Assembly (NCBI GenBank): GCA_022497145.1
Contig: MU385860.1
Span: 620,001-684,000 of the forward strand
Source of the DNA: Rostrohypoxylon terebratum
Lineage: Eukaryota; Ascomycota; Sordariomycetes; Xylariales; Hypoxylaceae
Direction: 5' to 3'
DNA length: 64,000 nucleotides
In this document: positions 32,762 through 45,247 of the stretch, piece after piece
How the letters are laid out: every line of letters begins with the position of its first letter
How positions within the stretch are numbered: position 1 is the stretch's first letter
Notes under the pieces: generated by a model
The model's database searches: none
Seen by the model: only the letters and a program-made list of their open reading frames with translations
What the model was told of the DNA's origin: nothing
Translations under genes and position numbers: made by a program

Positions 32762-33750
32762 GATTAGCAAGAAGGAGAATGTATGGTTTGATGAGCAATG
32801 ATAGAGATGTAGCAATATCATGAAATGTTACGAAAGGCTTAGTTATCTTGTGATGTCTTCTTGGACGGCGACCTGCACGTTACGCCTGGGCACGACATCA
32901 CACGCGGGCTATTGTTAGATTGTACGAGATCCCCGAATCTTTCGACTATCACAAAATTCGGAAGCATCTCCAATAAATGAAGGATTTATTCAGATATCAG
33001 GATCTCTCGATTATGGCATATCAAATCTCTCCTTGGCATGTACAAGATTAGGCAGGTATATGTACATGTAACGGAGAGCGTAACGTATCCTTCGTCCAAC
33101 GTCCTCCGTCCCCTTTTCAGCATCGCACAACGAAGATCTTAGCTGTATGTCGCGAAGCTACCTAAGCACATTTTCGTGGTACACCCAAAGTTGTAAGATA
33201 TGAGATCTAGATTAGGAAGAGTTTATTCCTTAGGAAACGTTGTTGTTGTCGTGGCAAACGGATTGATGATTACTTGCATATCTGTAGCCCTAAGACGCGC
33301 GTCATGGAGCCGATTAAATTGAGAAAGGGGTTAGCAAATGAGACGAGGAGCCTGAGCCTTGGGTATCTACATGTTGATACCTAGAATCTTCCAGCATTAT
33401 AGTATCCTTACTGTTACACCTGCCACCTGGGAACATCTAATTACTAGGGAATAAGGAGAAGGTAACAACTCGATAGAATAATAGGTTTCAAAAGACATCA
33501 GATTATTCTAGCATAGGCAATTGTTAATGTTACAAGTCTTTCCCCCTTGTTTTGTTTTTCAGACTGGGGGAATAATACAGGTTGCCCCTTTCCAAGTCCC
33601 CGTGTATTCCGGTTGATGCCCCTACCCAACCCAAATGCAAAATCTCCCAAGTAAATGAAAAGGCGCCGTAACAAAGCCTCAAATTGCATTGGAAATGGAA
33701 AAGGAAGAAAAAGCAAAGCCAGGCTAAAACCTAGATCCTTTAGAAATCAA
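32762..33750. other. Convergent intergenic region, with one inverted repeat
   Basis: About 1 kb between get2 and the TMEM135-like gene. A perfect 9-bp inverted repeat (TGTGATGTC at 32849-32857, GACATCACA at 32894-32902; 36-nt loop) lies about 90 bp after the get2 stop. No gene was supported. Confidence 0.45.
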
Positions 33751-35499
33751 TCATTGTGGCTGGCCTTCCATGACAAATCCCAACACTTTCCCCAGTACGC
33801 CGCGTAACCGTTGTGGATTCTCGCGCACACATGTAAACACAACCGCCGTACTAAACGCGAAAACAAAAGTCTCTCGCCATTGCTTGTCCATAGAGTATCG
33901 TCTAGGCAAAAGCGTAGCCATAGCTCTCGGTGCAACGAAGAGCGCCAATTCCTTTCTCCGAGCGGCTTTCTCGATAAGGACACTCCATCCGCACAGGAAG
34001 CAGCCGGACCCGACGCACAAGCCCGAGTCGATCTTCTGTCTGGCTTCCGGGTCCTTTCCGATGAAATGCGGACCGATCCTCGTCCGCGCCAGGCACACGC
34101 CGTAGTAGAAAAGTGCGATGAAAGCAGCTAAGAACGACGAGGACCGCGCCGCGGATAGAAAAGCTGACTTGGCGCCCTTGAGGTCCTTCTTTTTAGCGAA
34201 AAGGTTGACGGGCAAGTACGTCGCCATAGCCCATTGGAAGGATCGATAGAATCGGGACAGGGCGTGGCACTCGCAAGATGGCCCACATCCCATGTGTACC
34301 ATCTCGCAGGGGAACGGGATGGACTTAGCCGGATCACCCCACTCAAGTGGCCACTTGAAGTCCGCACACATGGATTGAAGCAGTCCCGCTTGTCCGGTCT
34401 CTTTACCGTAGAGGAGCTCGCCGTTCCGGCAACGCCGAAGCGCTTCGATGAGCCGGGAATCTACGGATGCGGCTGAGCTGATCCATTTAGTGTAGGACTT
34501 GGGTAGCTTCGAGGGGCAGTAGAACCATGCCCACATGATCAACGCGGATGAAGCCGCGAATATCGTGGGGTCGGTCAGCTTGGAGATTATTGATTCGCCC
34601 CGGGTCCACTTCTCAGTGGCGACCCTTCGAGACCTCTTCCGAGACCATAATTCCCCCACTACCACATCAAGAGCTCTAGTCGACGCGAACAATGTCAAGT
34701 CCAAGGTTCGTCCGGCATATCGAATCGTCTCTTGCTTGGCATTTTCCAACGAGTCCTGGCTGATCCCGATAGTCTCCGCGAAGCTCTCGCTCTCCTTCGA
34801 CTGTAGTAATCGCAGACTTAGCCAAGCCGAGATGAAAGACGACAACCAGGTTAGAAGCCTAGTAGGGCGAGGGTTAGCTGAGAGTTTTATGTAAGTGATA
34901 GGGTTGGAATATGCGCCAAGGTAGTATACCGACGCCAAGCTTTCCCAATGAAACATCGAGAGTTGTCAGCGGGTTCAGAACTTGCCTTTTTCGGGTCAAC
35001 GCTGTAAGTTGAGAAGTGGATAGAAGGCGGTTAAAAGCTGACTCAAGCAGAACCTTTGGAGTGAATAAGTTAGCTTGAGTCCCTTATGACATTGCCTATA
35101 CGTACTTCTATCTAGATGCCTCCGGCTGTATAATTCAAAAGAAATAAAATAAAAAATATGGGAAAAAAAAAGCAAATATGAACCAATTATGGGTGGTCTT
35201 ACCTCTAGTAACGTGGTCCCGCCTACGAGAGCAGCACAGAAGGTCGGGAATCTTTGAAGTTCTAGTCCCCCACGCAAGATACGTTGCAGGGATGTGATGA
35301 AGGAGTCGTGGGGCCGAATGGCACTCGCAACACCCTTGTTTTTCCTCCTAGTTACATATTGTAGAACCAACGTGAGAAGCCTTGGTGCGACAGCGGAAGC
35401 ATAGCCCAGGACATAGGCCCGAATGAGTGGTCTGAGTAGGGGTGGTATAGACTCATCCAGTTTCCGACGGGTGCTTGGTGGAAGTAATGCAGATGTCAT
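33751..35499 (-). CDS. TMEM135-like multi-pass membrane protein
   Basis: Three exons (35499-35203, 35053-34930 and 34877-33751) give 515 residues in one frame. The first junction (GTAAGA..CCAAAG) is good; the second (GTATAC..CTCAG, 52 nt) is inferred from frame. Several hydrophobic segments are spread along the chain. A cysteine-rich block (CEMVHMGCGPSCEC) sits before the SRFYRSF stretch, as in the TMEM135 N-terminal family. Animal TMEM135 is linked to peroxisomes, mitochondria and lipid metabolism; fungal homologues are mostly unstudied. The C-terminal half has further membrane helices and an RENPQRLRG ending. It could be organellar, but no clear targeting signal is visible. Confidence 0.82.
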
Positions 35500-36075
35500 C
35501 GTTACAACGCACGGTACGGGTATCGCGTCTGCTACGCGACACGCCGCGACCTGGTAACGAGAATTCGGTGTTTATAAATAGAGTACTTATCGATGATCCA
35601 TCAAGAAGCTGTATAACTGACTGAGGTAGATCTATTCACTGTACCATAGCGTTTCTTCGGATTTTCTTTTGGAGATGACCGTGTGGCGCGGAGTCCGGAG
35701 AATGAATTCAAGAGCTGACTTATTTTGCTACAAATACGCAAATACGATGGAAAGGGGCTGAAAGACCGGGTTTGCACGGGTACGTACTACGCAGGATCTG
35801 AGATGCGGCGTCCCTAGAGCGTCCGTGCTGTTTGAGATCTGCGTGGTCAAGATAATAGCATCTTAACTGATATTAATTGGCGCCACGGGAAGTGCCGGCA
35901 AGCCGGGTTATGATGAAGAAATCCGGCAAGAGGTTGCAATCGGACGCTATACATGCCGAGATATAAACGTGGTGATGCTGAAGGGCCGGTCGATGAGGTA
36001 ATGTCCTTGAACGGATTGCACAGTAAAATCTAGGAGACAATAGCGGACTATACCGCCCCTTGCCAGGCCTGGGTA

Positions 36076-36102
36076 CCTAGGTCCTAGGTCCTAGGTCCTA
36101 GG
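36076..36102. repeat. Tandem repeat, 7-bp unit CCTAGGT
   Basis: Nearly four copies of CCTAGGT in a row (three complete plus CCTAGG). The same word occurs singly at many other intergenic places in the window. Confidence 0.85.
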
Positions 36103-37701
36103 CATGTAGTATGCCAAGGGGAAGTTGGGTTACTAGTCGCCTTTGGCGATTCAGCCGAGGTGAGAAACGATGGTGTCCTAGCTGCCCAAAGAAACAAGAC
36201 CGGGAGGTCTACTTGTTTATGAAAGTACCTAAGCCTTAAGGACCTTCTGGTCATGCCACTCGCTTTTCAGATTGTAAAACTAGACTATATGCATGCAACC
36301 CGTTCTGTTTTGTATGTAGGCATGTATATATGTAGGTATCGATCCGTCTACGTAGGGTTAATCCTACACAACTGTAGTCAGTAAGACGGCCCAAAAAAAT
36401 CTTTGATGAGTACCCAAATCGGTCACCGAAATATCTGCAAAGGCAAAGGCCAGGACCGCGGGCGTTGAAGCTGACATTCTAAGTCTAAGGATCGACTATC
36501 CTTTCATTTCGGCCGAAATTTCTCCTTTTGATCGATGCCTTTTGTGGTAACTGAATAATATGCCTGATAGGCCTAAGGACGACGTAATTCCCACCAATGC
36601 GTGGTAGTATGCGTGGTAGTACTGCAACGAAGGGTAAAATGTTTAAAGCTACTGCAACGGGCACCATGCATCTATGTACCATACCTGTAGGTTGGGTGAT
36701 TATAGCACACCTCTCTCAACTACCTAGTAGAGTCTTAGGTTGTCTGCGACTCTGTGGACAACGTACAGATTCGTATAGTCCGTATAGTACGCACGTAATC
36801 GACTAGACACAATCCGAGACGCCCCCTGTCTTTCCTGTCTTTACTTCCTGGGGACCTGGGTACGTTGGCAATACATTAGGTATGCGTATGCGCAACAACA
36901 ATTAAGCCATAATTGGACGATAGATGAGCTCTAGTGGAACTGGAGCTGCTGTTTTTGGAATGAGGTAGCTTGACTTGACTCGATGGTATGATGTATCAAG
37001 ACTAGTTCCTTCTTGGGACCATAATGTTTTGACACGATCGAGATAGGGACCGCAAAACGATAATGATGTCTTTATTTTTTATTTATTTTTATTTTATTTT
37101 TTCATTTTCTTCCGTGGTTAAAAAAAAAAGAAGCTGGAGAGAAGGAAAAGAGAGTTTTTGACATGTGATTGCACCTCGGAGCTTTTCCCCTGCCAAGATT
37201 TCAGAACAACGGTAGACTCGATGATGGAAAATCAAGAAACGTTTATGCAATGCAGACGCTCGAGTCAAGTGAGAGGTAAGCCAGATCAGGTAACGCGGCG
37301 GCCAGGAGCAACGGTTTTGAAGAAAATTATTGCTATATCAAGTTGCCTCCGCTTTTTTACTAAATTCCATTTTTCGACTAGGCTGCTAGGTAGCATTTGA
37401 TCCTTGACCAAGCAGCTACTGCGTAGAAGAACTAAGAACAACTAAAATAGCTAAAATAGTAGCACGGTATTCGAGAACCTGGAGAAACGCTTACCTCTTT
37501 TCACGTTTGTACTTTTTAGTTTAGATAGTATGTATACATACACAGTATAAACTTTTACCTTGAGAGTTTTACTAATGTAGTATAATAATAATAATTACAA
37601 GAATCATCATTGGATCTTTTCTCTTTTCGAAGGACTATTGACAACGATCGCTTGGCTATTCGATCATCAAGAATTTAACCTTGTTTTGCCTCTTGTGACT
37701 T

Positions 37702-37729
37702 ACAGCGTACAGCGTACAGCGTACAGCGT
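37702..37729. repeat. Tandem repeat, 7-bp unit ACAGCGT
   Basis: Four exact copies of ACAGCGT, followed by ACA. Simple microsatellite-like array without a visible link to a gene. Confidence 0.85.
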
Positions 37730-39184
37730 ACATACATCTGTGAGTGCCCAGGCAGATCCGTTAAAAGAAGACCATCGATAGGTTCATAGCTTCAAATTCT
37801 CTTTTTACCCCTCATTTCATTTCACTACCGGTACTTACGCTGTACTACCTTAGCTAATGTAAGGATAACCTTATTGGTTCTAGCGCATCTGCTTCCTAGG
37901 TCCTAGGGAAAAAAAGAGAGGAAGAAAGAGCGTGGCTAGGTTGTAGCCCGTTGTTGGGCTGCTTGCTGCTGCATATTTACTGCATTGCTGCTCTTTGCTG
38001 CTTCCTCTTTGCCTCTAATGCTAACTGGCAGGTGACTGAGCAGCTATTGCGGAGTAAAGGAAGGAAGGCGTTGTATAGTTTAATTGACTTCGGTCTTCAC
38101 CAGCGAATAGCCTTAGAGCCCCAATAGGTTCCTGCTCGTCATTCTCTCCTCTTTCCGTCCAATTGCCTATTAGGTGTTACACTACCTTAAGTAAGTTCTG
38201 TGGACTTGCCTTGAGGAAACTGGAAACTGGAAACTGTCACTCGTGCAGGCTTTTTTTTGATCTTTTATTTTTTATCTTAATTTTTTCTCCATTTTATTCA
38301 TTTACTGTTTTTTTCGTCTCCTCGAATTGCAACATGCACGCAACCACAACCACAACCACAACCATGCCAAAAACCAGAAACTAACTACCTAACCTGTTGA
38401 CATGCTACTAGACTGACCACTCTCCACACTTCCATCCGCACATCCCAAAACCCACACATCCACACATCCACATATATCAAATAATTCACAACGTCTTACC
38501 TGATCTTACCTTACTTTTTTTTACCTTGCCTTGCTTGTCTACTACTTGTCTTAGTCAACCCCAACTTGAGGTTCATCCAACCTCCTTAGTACTTCAAATG
38601 ATACAAACTACTACAATTTCTAGGTATCTATGGGTATCTATGGAGCATTGAAGATCCTTTCCCGTAATGCGGCATCAACCTCGGGATATAGATTTACTCT
38701 CCTAGTCTAAATCGATGTCGAAGCTATCCTCAGCTTCTATACTCATGGGCTGTTATAATCATCTCTATCCGACGATTTGCAGAAGTTCTCTGGCAACTCC
38801 GCTACTATACCTCTTTTGACCATTGATCCGGGCTGCAACCGAGCAGCCTTGTCGCGAGTCTGGATCGCACACTTTAACGTAACGACGATCCCTCCTACAA
38901 GATCCAATCAACCAAATCTTCCTCCCCGCTGCGGAGGCTCGTGGCATTTTTCGAATATACTGTTTTGCAGTCCCTATGTCACGCATGCCTAACGGGTCCC
39001 GACCTCTACTCCTCGCTTGCCCCGTTAGTACCGACACCACTACTATTACGAACCGACTAGTTTTGCTAGAGCACATAATAAGACCCGTCTTGGACTTTCT
39101 GTACTCTGCCGTCGAACCTTGATCTGAACCCATTTGCACAAGGCACTCTTCATTTCGCGATCGAACCGGTCACACGAAGCACTC

Positions 39185-40667
39185 ATGAGCGCCGCGTGCA
39201 TACAACGTCCCAAAATGGGTTCTTCTCAAGCGCCTGACGGCAATGCGCCGTTTGGCTGTATGTCTTTTTTTCGTTGTTCATAATCAACTTATACCGGCCT
39301 TGTTTAACCCTAGGAACTAACCATTTTCCACAGATCACGTATCTGATGATTTCTTATTCCTTAGAGCTCCGACACCTCCGCCGGGAGGCCCTCTGCTCAC
39401 TCAAGACGACAATAGAGCACTAAGCCTTTTCTTCGAAGACATGACAACCAACCACTATCCCATTTCGTATGGCGAAGGGCTCAATTTCAGTGATCAGTGG
39501 ATAAGTCAACTTCCGCCAGCATTCTTGGGTCACACCACCTCTTATGGACAACAACCACAGCAGCCATCCGCTTCTCTAATGAACGGAATGCCTGCCACCA
39601 CCTATCAAGATGTATTTACATTCGGTCAAAATATGATGCCACCACCGCCAACCCCATCACAACCTCCCTTGCAGCTCGAGCACACGCAACAACATCACAA
39701 TCCCCCAGCACCTCATACGCCGATTGAGCAGAGTGCCCACGCCGACGTGGCGGCAGTCTTAACGTCACTACACCACGGTCACCAGAATGGTCATCAGTCC
39801 GGTGCCAATGCCATAAATCGAGCACAAGTTGGGCCCTCCCAACATAACGGCGGCCATGTCGACCAGATGAGGTCACTTCCTCAGAACCACATTCCTAATC
39901 AAAGTAATTCCATTCGTCACAGGCATGCTTCGAACGATGCCGACACACTTTTCGCAGATATGGTATTCGGGAATTCTCAAAGCCTCATGAACCAACGACA
40001 CATTGAAGCGCCCGAGTTGCAGTGGGGTTCTGATTCAAATTTTGCTAGGACGCAAGGTTATGTTCCACCCGACCATGAATCCAGCGAGTTGCTTGAACAG
40101 AAACGTTTGGGCGCTCTAAGGGTTCTCACCATTAGTCACAGCGCTGCGACGACTCGGCCACCGTCTCCTTCGATAAATGGAGAAGGCCCATCCACTTTTC
40201 AATATAACGGTAACACGAATGGCCATGTCAAAGAAGAGGTTGACACCGGACCCCCGCCTGCCAAGCGTCGTAAGAGCAAAAGTAAGGGGAAGGTAGAAGT
40301 TGAAGAGGTGGAAGATTTAACATCTATACCTCCGAAAGCTGTGGCTAGAAAACGTAAATCAAAACCAGATTTAAAGGCAACCCCAGACACCTCCTCAGTT
40401 ACCCCAGAAGCATCTGGAAAGCGGAGAAAGTCCACATTAAATGCAGGGAAAACACCGCGAGAAAATCTTACAGATTCTCAGAAAAGGGAAAATCACATCA
40501 AGAGTGAGCAGAAGAGGAGGGGAGCAATCAAAGAAGGCTTTGATGATCTTAGTGAGCTTGTTCCGAATCTCAAGGGGGGCGGGTACAGCAAGAGCACCAT
40601 GCTTTCGATAGCAGGAGAGTGGCTTGAGGCTTTGATAAAGGGTAACGAAGAGCTGGAACGATTATGA
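39185..40667 (+). CDS. bHLH transcription factor
   Basis: Two exons (39185-39257 and 39334-40667; 76-nt intron, GTATGT..CCACAG) encode 468 residues; the next in-frame ATG (39215) would give 458. A large Gln/His/Pro-rich disordered N-terminus looks like an activation region. Two basic nuclear-localisation clusters (PPAKRRKSKSKGK; RKRKSK) lead to a bHLH domain at the extreme C-terminus: basic region KRENHIKSEQKRR with the E-box contact residues H, E and R, helix 1 IKEGFDDLSELVP, loop NLKGGGYSKS, helix 2 TMLSIAGEWLEALIKGNEELERL. The short Gly-rich loop and position resemble fungal INO4-like bHLH proteins, but I would not assign orthology. It probably dimerises with another bHLH protein. The 3.7 kb upstream region suggests complex regulation. 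Confidence 0.9.
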
Positions 40668-41222
40668 TCTCATCGGTATGACGAATGGTGTTTCGATAAG
40701 TGTGTTCCTCTAGTCTAGAACGAACAGGATGGGCTGTATGAACTGGGAGACCTGCGATCTTTGCTTTTTACGTCGGAGTTTACTTGGGCTGGGGTTCGGG
40801 TCGCAGCGAACCAGGCAAGTGACGAACTAAAAAAATCCGGTGGCGAAGAGCGGCGGGTGGTATTCTGATCTTCTAAAGCTTTCCAAGGTGCATTTGTTGG
40901 TTATTGATACCTCTGGAGTTGATGCTATATGGAAATTACGGAGACTGGGACTGCGAATGCGTTTGTTTTCTCTCGAAAGCGCGAAAAAATGAGGCGAATG
41001 ATGGCTAACGGTTGACTGCATCACCCATACCCAACGGTCTGGCTGAATACTAATTTGCTACATTTTAATAAATCAAATGCATGGACACATAGCAATTTAT
41101 ACCGCTTCATTGAGAGATATGGTTATAGCAGATGCTTGTTGCGTGTTAGGGTATCATATTGAGATATAAAGGAGGTATCTAGGCTATATCTTGCGAACAG
41201 AAACAGAAAAAACGATATTTCG
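40668..41222. other. Convergent intergenic region, nothing recognised
   Basis: About 0.55 kb between two facing genes. No repeat or RNA gene was seen. Confidence 0.45.
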
Positions 41223-43245
41223 TCAATCTTCGATGCTATGGAACCTCTCATGCGCCAGCATTGCAAAAACTGGGATCGCGTGTCCACAGAGTTCGCACCT
41301 ATGAGAGTCGTCTTCTTCTTCTCCCCAGGCGCCATCATCTGGGTCTACGGGTACTGCTGCCGGCTCAGTTGTATCTTCTAAATCTTCCGTAGGCGCGCTA
41401 TCTAACATCTCGTCTCCCTCTTCTTCCTTATTAGCAATATCCCCAGTCGCATGGGCAGATGTGGAAGGAGATATGGTACTATAAGGCACAGGCGTGGTGT
41501 CGTACACTGTCCACTCCCTCAACTTATCCTCCTGCGTCCGGAACATGCGGGCGATATTCCGACCGCCTCCCGGGCCAGTCCCAGACTCACCGGGTCCTGC
41601 AACCATGACCATATTCGTCACACATATATTAAGCAGAGCTAAGTTCCACCCTTGTCTTTCCGTGTGTAAGCGTCGAAATAGAGGGAGTAGTGCTTCCGAG
41701 GCTAGCCGCTCCGCCACGGCCTCAACGCTTTCGTCTTTGAGGTTGAGGACGAAAGTTGGGAGGGGTTGGCTGCGGGAACTTCGTGTGTAACTTTCTGGCA
41801 GTGGGGGAGGTCCGGTGGCTTGTAATTTGGGGCGGCAGCGCGTTGATAGGCGGAGTGTCTTGGGATAGGCGATCCAGCGCAGTTGTGGCTGTTCTTGGTG
41901 CTGCGATGCAAGGTCGGTGGGGCCATCTTCGTCGATCGCGGTGAGATCTACGCGCATACGCCTAACAAGCGAGGTAGCAAGAGCTCGCAGTTCCCTTGTT
42001 ATCTCGGCTGGCTGGTTGAGCGGCTTCGACATATACGTGTCTTCGATGCTGATCTGCGTCGGCACATCACTCGCCTCTTTAACTTCGGAGGGGTCGACCC
42101 CATGAAGGAAGTTCCAGACTTTCTCACCACTTCCGCGTTCAGCTCCGGGTCGGTCGAGGATTCGCTCTAGCATGTCCGCTGACATGCCCGGGTGCAGCCG
42201 GACCTCACGTACCGTCACGCCGGAACCGTTATCCATGCTATGGGGGTCTACTTCCGTCGTGGTCGATAGCACGTGGTCCTGGATCAGCTGTGCGATGCGC
42301 GAGCCAATGCCCGGGATCTGCCGCAGCTTATGGCCGTCCATGAAATTCTGGATATCATATTCGTGGAGTCCTGGGAGCGCAGTCTGGTTCTTCGGCTTGT
42401 TCACGCTGCCGGCGAGCTTGGCGAGCACTTTATTTGTTGATACGCCACCACTTGATGTGTATCCGAAGTCTTCCTCGAGCTTATGCCGCAGGTACCCGGC
42501 CAAGTGCGAGGCTAGGAGTAGGCGTATACATAATGGGTTATCCAGCATAGAGACAACATCTTCCGGGTCTAATTTAGGTTCTACACATCCAAAGAATCCA
42601 GAAGCATCAAAGCTGAACCCCCTTTCGGGATCCTGCCTCGAGAGCTGGAAGAACGAGTCTCGTAAAGCGTTCCAGTTAAGCAGCTCCTGGTTATACGACA
42701 CGATATCCGTGACATCGAGGAACACCTCATCTAGACCTAGTCGTTCAACACGGCCGTTCCACGAGTGCGAGCGTAGAAAGGACCACAGCCTCTTCGAGGC
42801 ATCACGGAACGGCGTCAAATCCTCACCATTGATGATCACAAGGTCCGGACACGTCTTCTGGGCCTCGGAGATCAGCTGCAACTTCTTCACGCCTCGGGCG
42901 CGTGCTGCGTAATTACAGGTTGCTAGAATGCTTTTCTGCTTCACGCCTAGAGGAAGCCCCTTGAGGGATGGGTTGGCGTTCTCGAAGACGCTGGCGTAGA
43001 AGCAGTCGTAGTCCTGTGCGTCATGGCGTCAGTTTCTATCTTAATATCTACCTCGATATTTTTGATGTGAGATTTTAGATTTTGAGTCTAGTGATTCGGT
43101 ATCTTGGAGACTTGGATAGCATGGAAGAGACAACGAGATAACGAGATGTACGAACAAAATGTATGATGACGCGGTCGTCGTTCCGCTTTGGCGGCCTAGC
43201 GGCGATCGTCTTGGTGAGTCCAGACGTCAGCGCTGCAGTCCTCAT
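41223..43245 (-). CDS. Y-family translesion DNA polymerase, iota type
   Basis: Two exons (43245-43156 and 43013-41223) encode 626 residues. The 142-nt intron (donor GTTCGT, acceptor GCACAG) rejoins the first catalytic motif, HFDYDCFYASV, with the metal-binding Asp at residue 31. The fingers/palm sequence (ATCNYAARARGVKKL, then VIINGEDLTPF) and the second acidic motif GLDEVF (Asp125, Glu126) are closer to polymerase iota than to eta (Rad30). A little-finger region follows at about 355-530. The C-terminus carries a UBZ3-type ubiquitin-binding zinc finger, C-x2-C-x11-H-x3-H at residues 603, 606, 618 and 622. The UBZ would recruit the enzyme to ubiquitinated PCNA at stalled forks. The start ATG at 43245 is the first in frame. 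Confidence 0.88.
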
Positions 43246-45247
43246 TTTGTTCCATTTTTAGGAACGGCCACGCGGTCAAGTTGAACTATGACAGGTTCGT
43301 CCTTCAACATTGGAGGTTGGCATAGAGCTAGCATGGATCGATTGATATCACGTGGACCCAATGATGAGAATGTTGTAGTGAAGCTGGGTGGTAATAGCTG
43401 CCTTGCGATAATAATTACACTAGCCACCAATGCATCTGCCGGATGATATGTATTAATCTAGATGTGGCTTAAGAGGCATGCACAGTGGTTGGTAAGCGTT
43501 GCTGATGTCAGCATTTACAATTCAACCTTGAATGTTTTAATGATCAAAGTTCACCTAACAACGTTAATTCGTAACTTGTTCAAACTCAATGTCACATCTA
43601 AGTTCTAACATCTAATTATTATTCAGTTTCTATTTTTTCTATCCTTTCCAAAGTTTCATTCCTCTCATCCATGGACCTCAAACAAGCATCAATGTTGCGG
43701 TAGGAAAATTACTACATTGGCGGCACGGACTATTTTGGTCCCGGCCAAGGCCCAATTCCCAAAACCCGACTCACCGCTGGCTAAGAGGGCTAAGAGGCGT
43801 TCTAATTGCGGTAACTTGAAGAGTTATCACCAACTAAAGACCTAGTCCAGTCGGGGTCGACCCAAAAAAAAATACTATTTTTGTACACTTGCACGTTCGC
43901 ACGTTTGCACGTTCGCAAAAAAATCCATACTCTAATGAGAGCAAACCCTAGGAAAACTAGGACAAATCGACGTGTTTCGAAACAACTTGTCTCCTCTGCC
44001 TTCTCTATCTAGGATAGATGGAAGTTGATCCCGAATTAGTAAGTGGAGTGATGGACGGAGCGATGGATGGTCAAAGCTGCGAGTGCCTAGTTCAGGCATT
44101 TTTCCATGTTTGCAAGGTTATGGCCAGATCTCTCCCAAGATGGAAAATAACGAATGCGATGATGCCATCTATCTCCGAGAAAGTCCGTCGAGAAATTTCC
44201 TCCTTTGAAAGATGTTTCCCGTTGCCGAGCGGATGTGGAAACAAAAACGTGGCGTATGCAATAGGAGATTTGTTAGGACCAACAGTGCGCGAAGGATAAA
44301 AATCCTTCCATCGCGGACCGCGGCTCGAGGTTACCTGCTCTTCCTAGCATGCAAACTGAATATCAAATGCACGATTCAGCCGTAAGGCTATCGCAAAGAT
44401 AATTCACCGCTTCGAGAAATCTCTAAGTTAAGGCCCAAAGCTTTGGAATATGTCCACAAGATATAATTTTCTTTTCTTCTAAATTGCGGGGAAATACGGT
44501 TGGCTATCGTCTTGGGAAACAATAGGCGCCACAAGAAAACCAGAGGGCGGTAATGTTATGCGCGAAGTGACCCGTTAGCCGACCTTTTTGTGTGAGCCAT
44601 TGGCTATCTATAGCCAGGATCGTGCAGTCGAACAGGGATACGTCGGCGCTTGCGTCTTCAAATCATCCCTCGCCTTCTAAGCCCTCCTCCCTTTTTATAG
44701 CCAACCAAGTATTCGGACATCCAAGTGACTGCATCTCACTGTAGCAACATGTCCCGCAAGAGGTTAACTCCATGTCTCTCCTGGCCTCTTTCACCTTCTA
44801 GTTCTGCTGATTTTTAATATCTCTGTGGTCCAGATCCTCTTACTTACATATGTCTTCCCGCGCTCATAATCCCTCCTCCCCCTCGTCTTACATATAGGAT
44901 GTTGTTGCTTCACACTGCAGTTTGCATTAGTCTCATACTACTCTAAGCGCCTGACTTATCATGTTGTTCTCCCTTCCTTACCTTCCCATCGGTACCCTCG
45001 GGATTTTGAAGTCAAAGGAGTATTATATAGCCGCCGTGTTCCATCTAACGGCATATTTCATACACATCCATTTTTTTCCTTACTGCCCCTAATATATCCC
45101 GGCCGGCTGGGGGGTTGTGTAGGAGTCCTCGTCTGCTGGTGACACAGATTGAGTGGCATATTCGACAACCTTCCTTTCCTTCCACCTTTATATTCGTAGA
45201 AATTCAAAAGACCAGGTTTGAAAAACGAATTATACCAAACCGTCAAA
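43246..45247. other. 2.0 kb intergenic region
   Basis: Divergent region between the polymerase and the 45248 gene. It includes an 8-bp GCACGTTC/T imperfect repeat at about 43890-43918 beside an A-run. A 93-codon frame at 44018-44299 has no family resemblance and was not accepted. Confidence 0.45.

Larger units (their letters stand above)
35500..39184. other. 3.7 kb gene-poor region upstream of the bHLH gene
   Basis: No supportable protein or RNA gene. Tandem repeats include a 7-bp CCTAGGT unit at 36076-36102 and a 7-bp ACAGCGT unit at 37702-37729. Long T-rich tracts lie at 37070-37110 and 38250-38310, and a CA-rich stretch at 38339-38470. The last 1-2 kb probably form the promoter and long leader of the transcription factor gene. 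Confidence 0.5.

Noticed and set aside
42172..42912. 246-codon plus-strand frame opposite the Y-family polymerase
   Set aside because: Antisense shadow of a GC-rich coding exon; the minus strand carries the catalytic motifs.
44018..44299. 93-codon frame with several Cys and Met residues
   Set aside because: No recognised family and no splice partners or promoter signals; too little support to call a gene.
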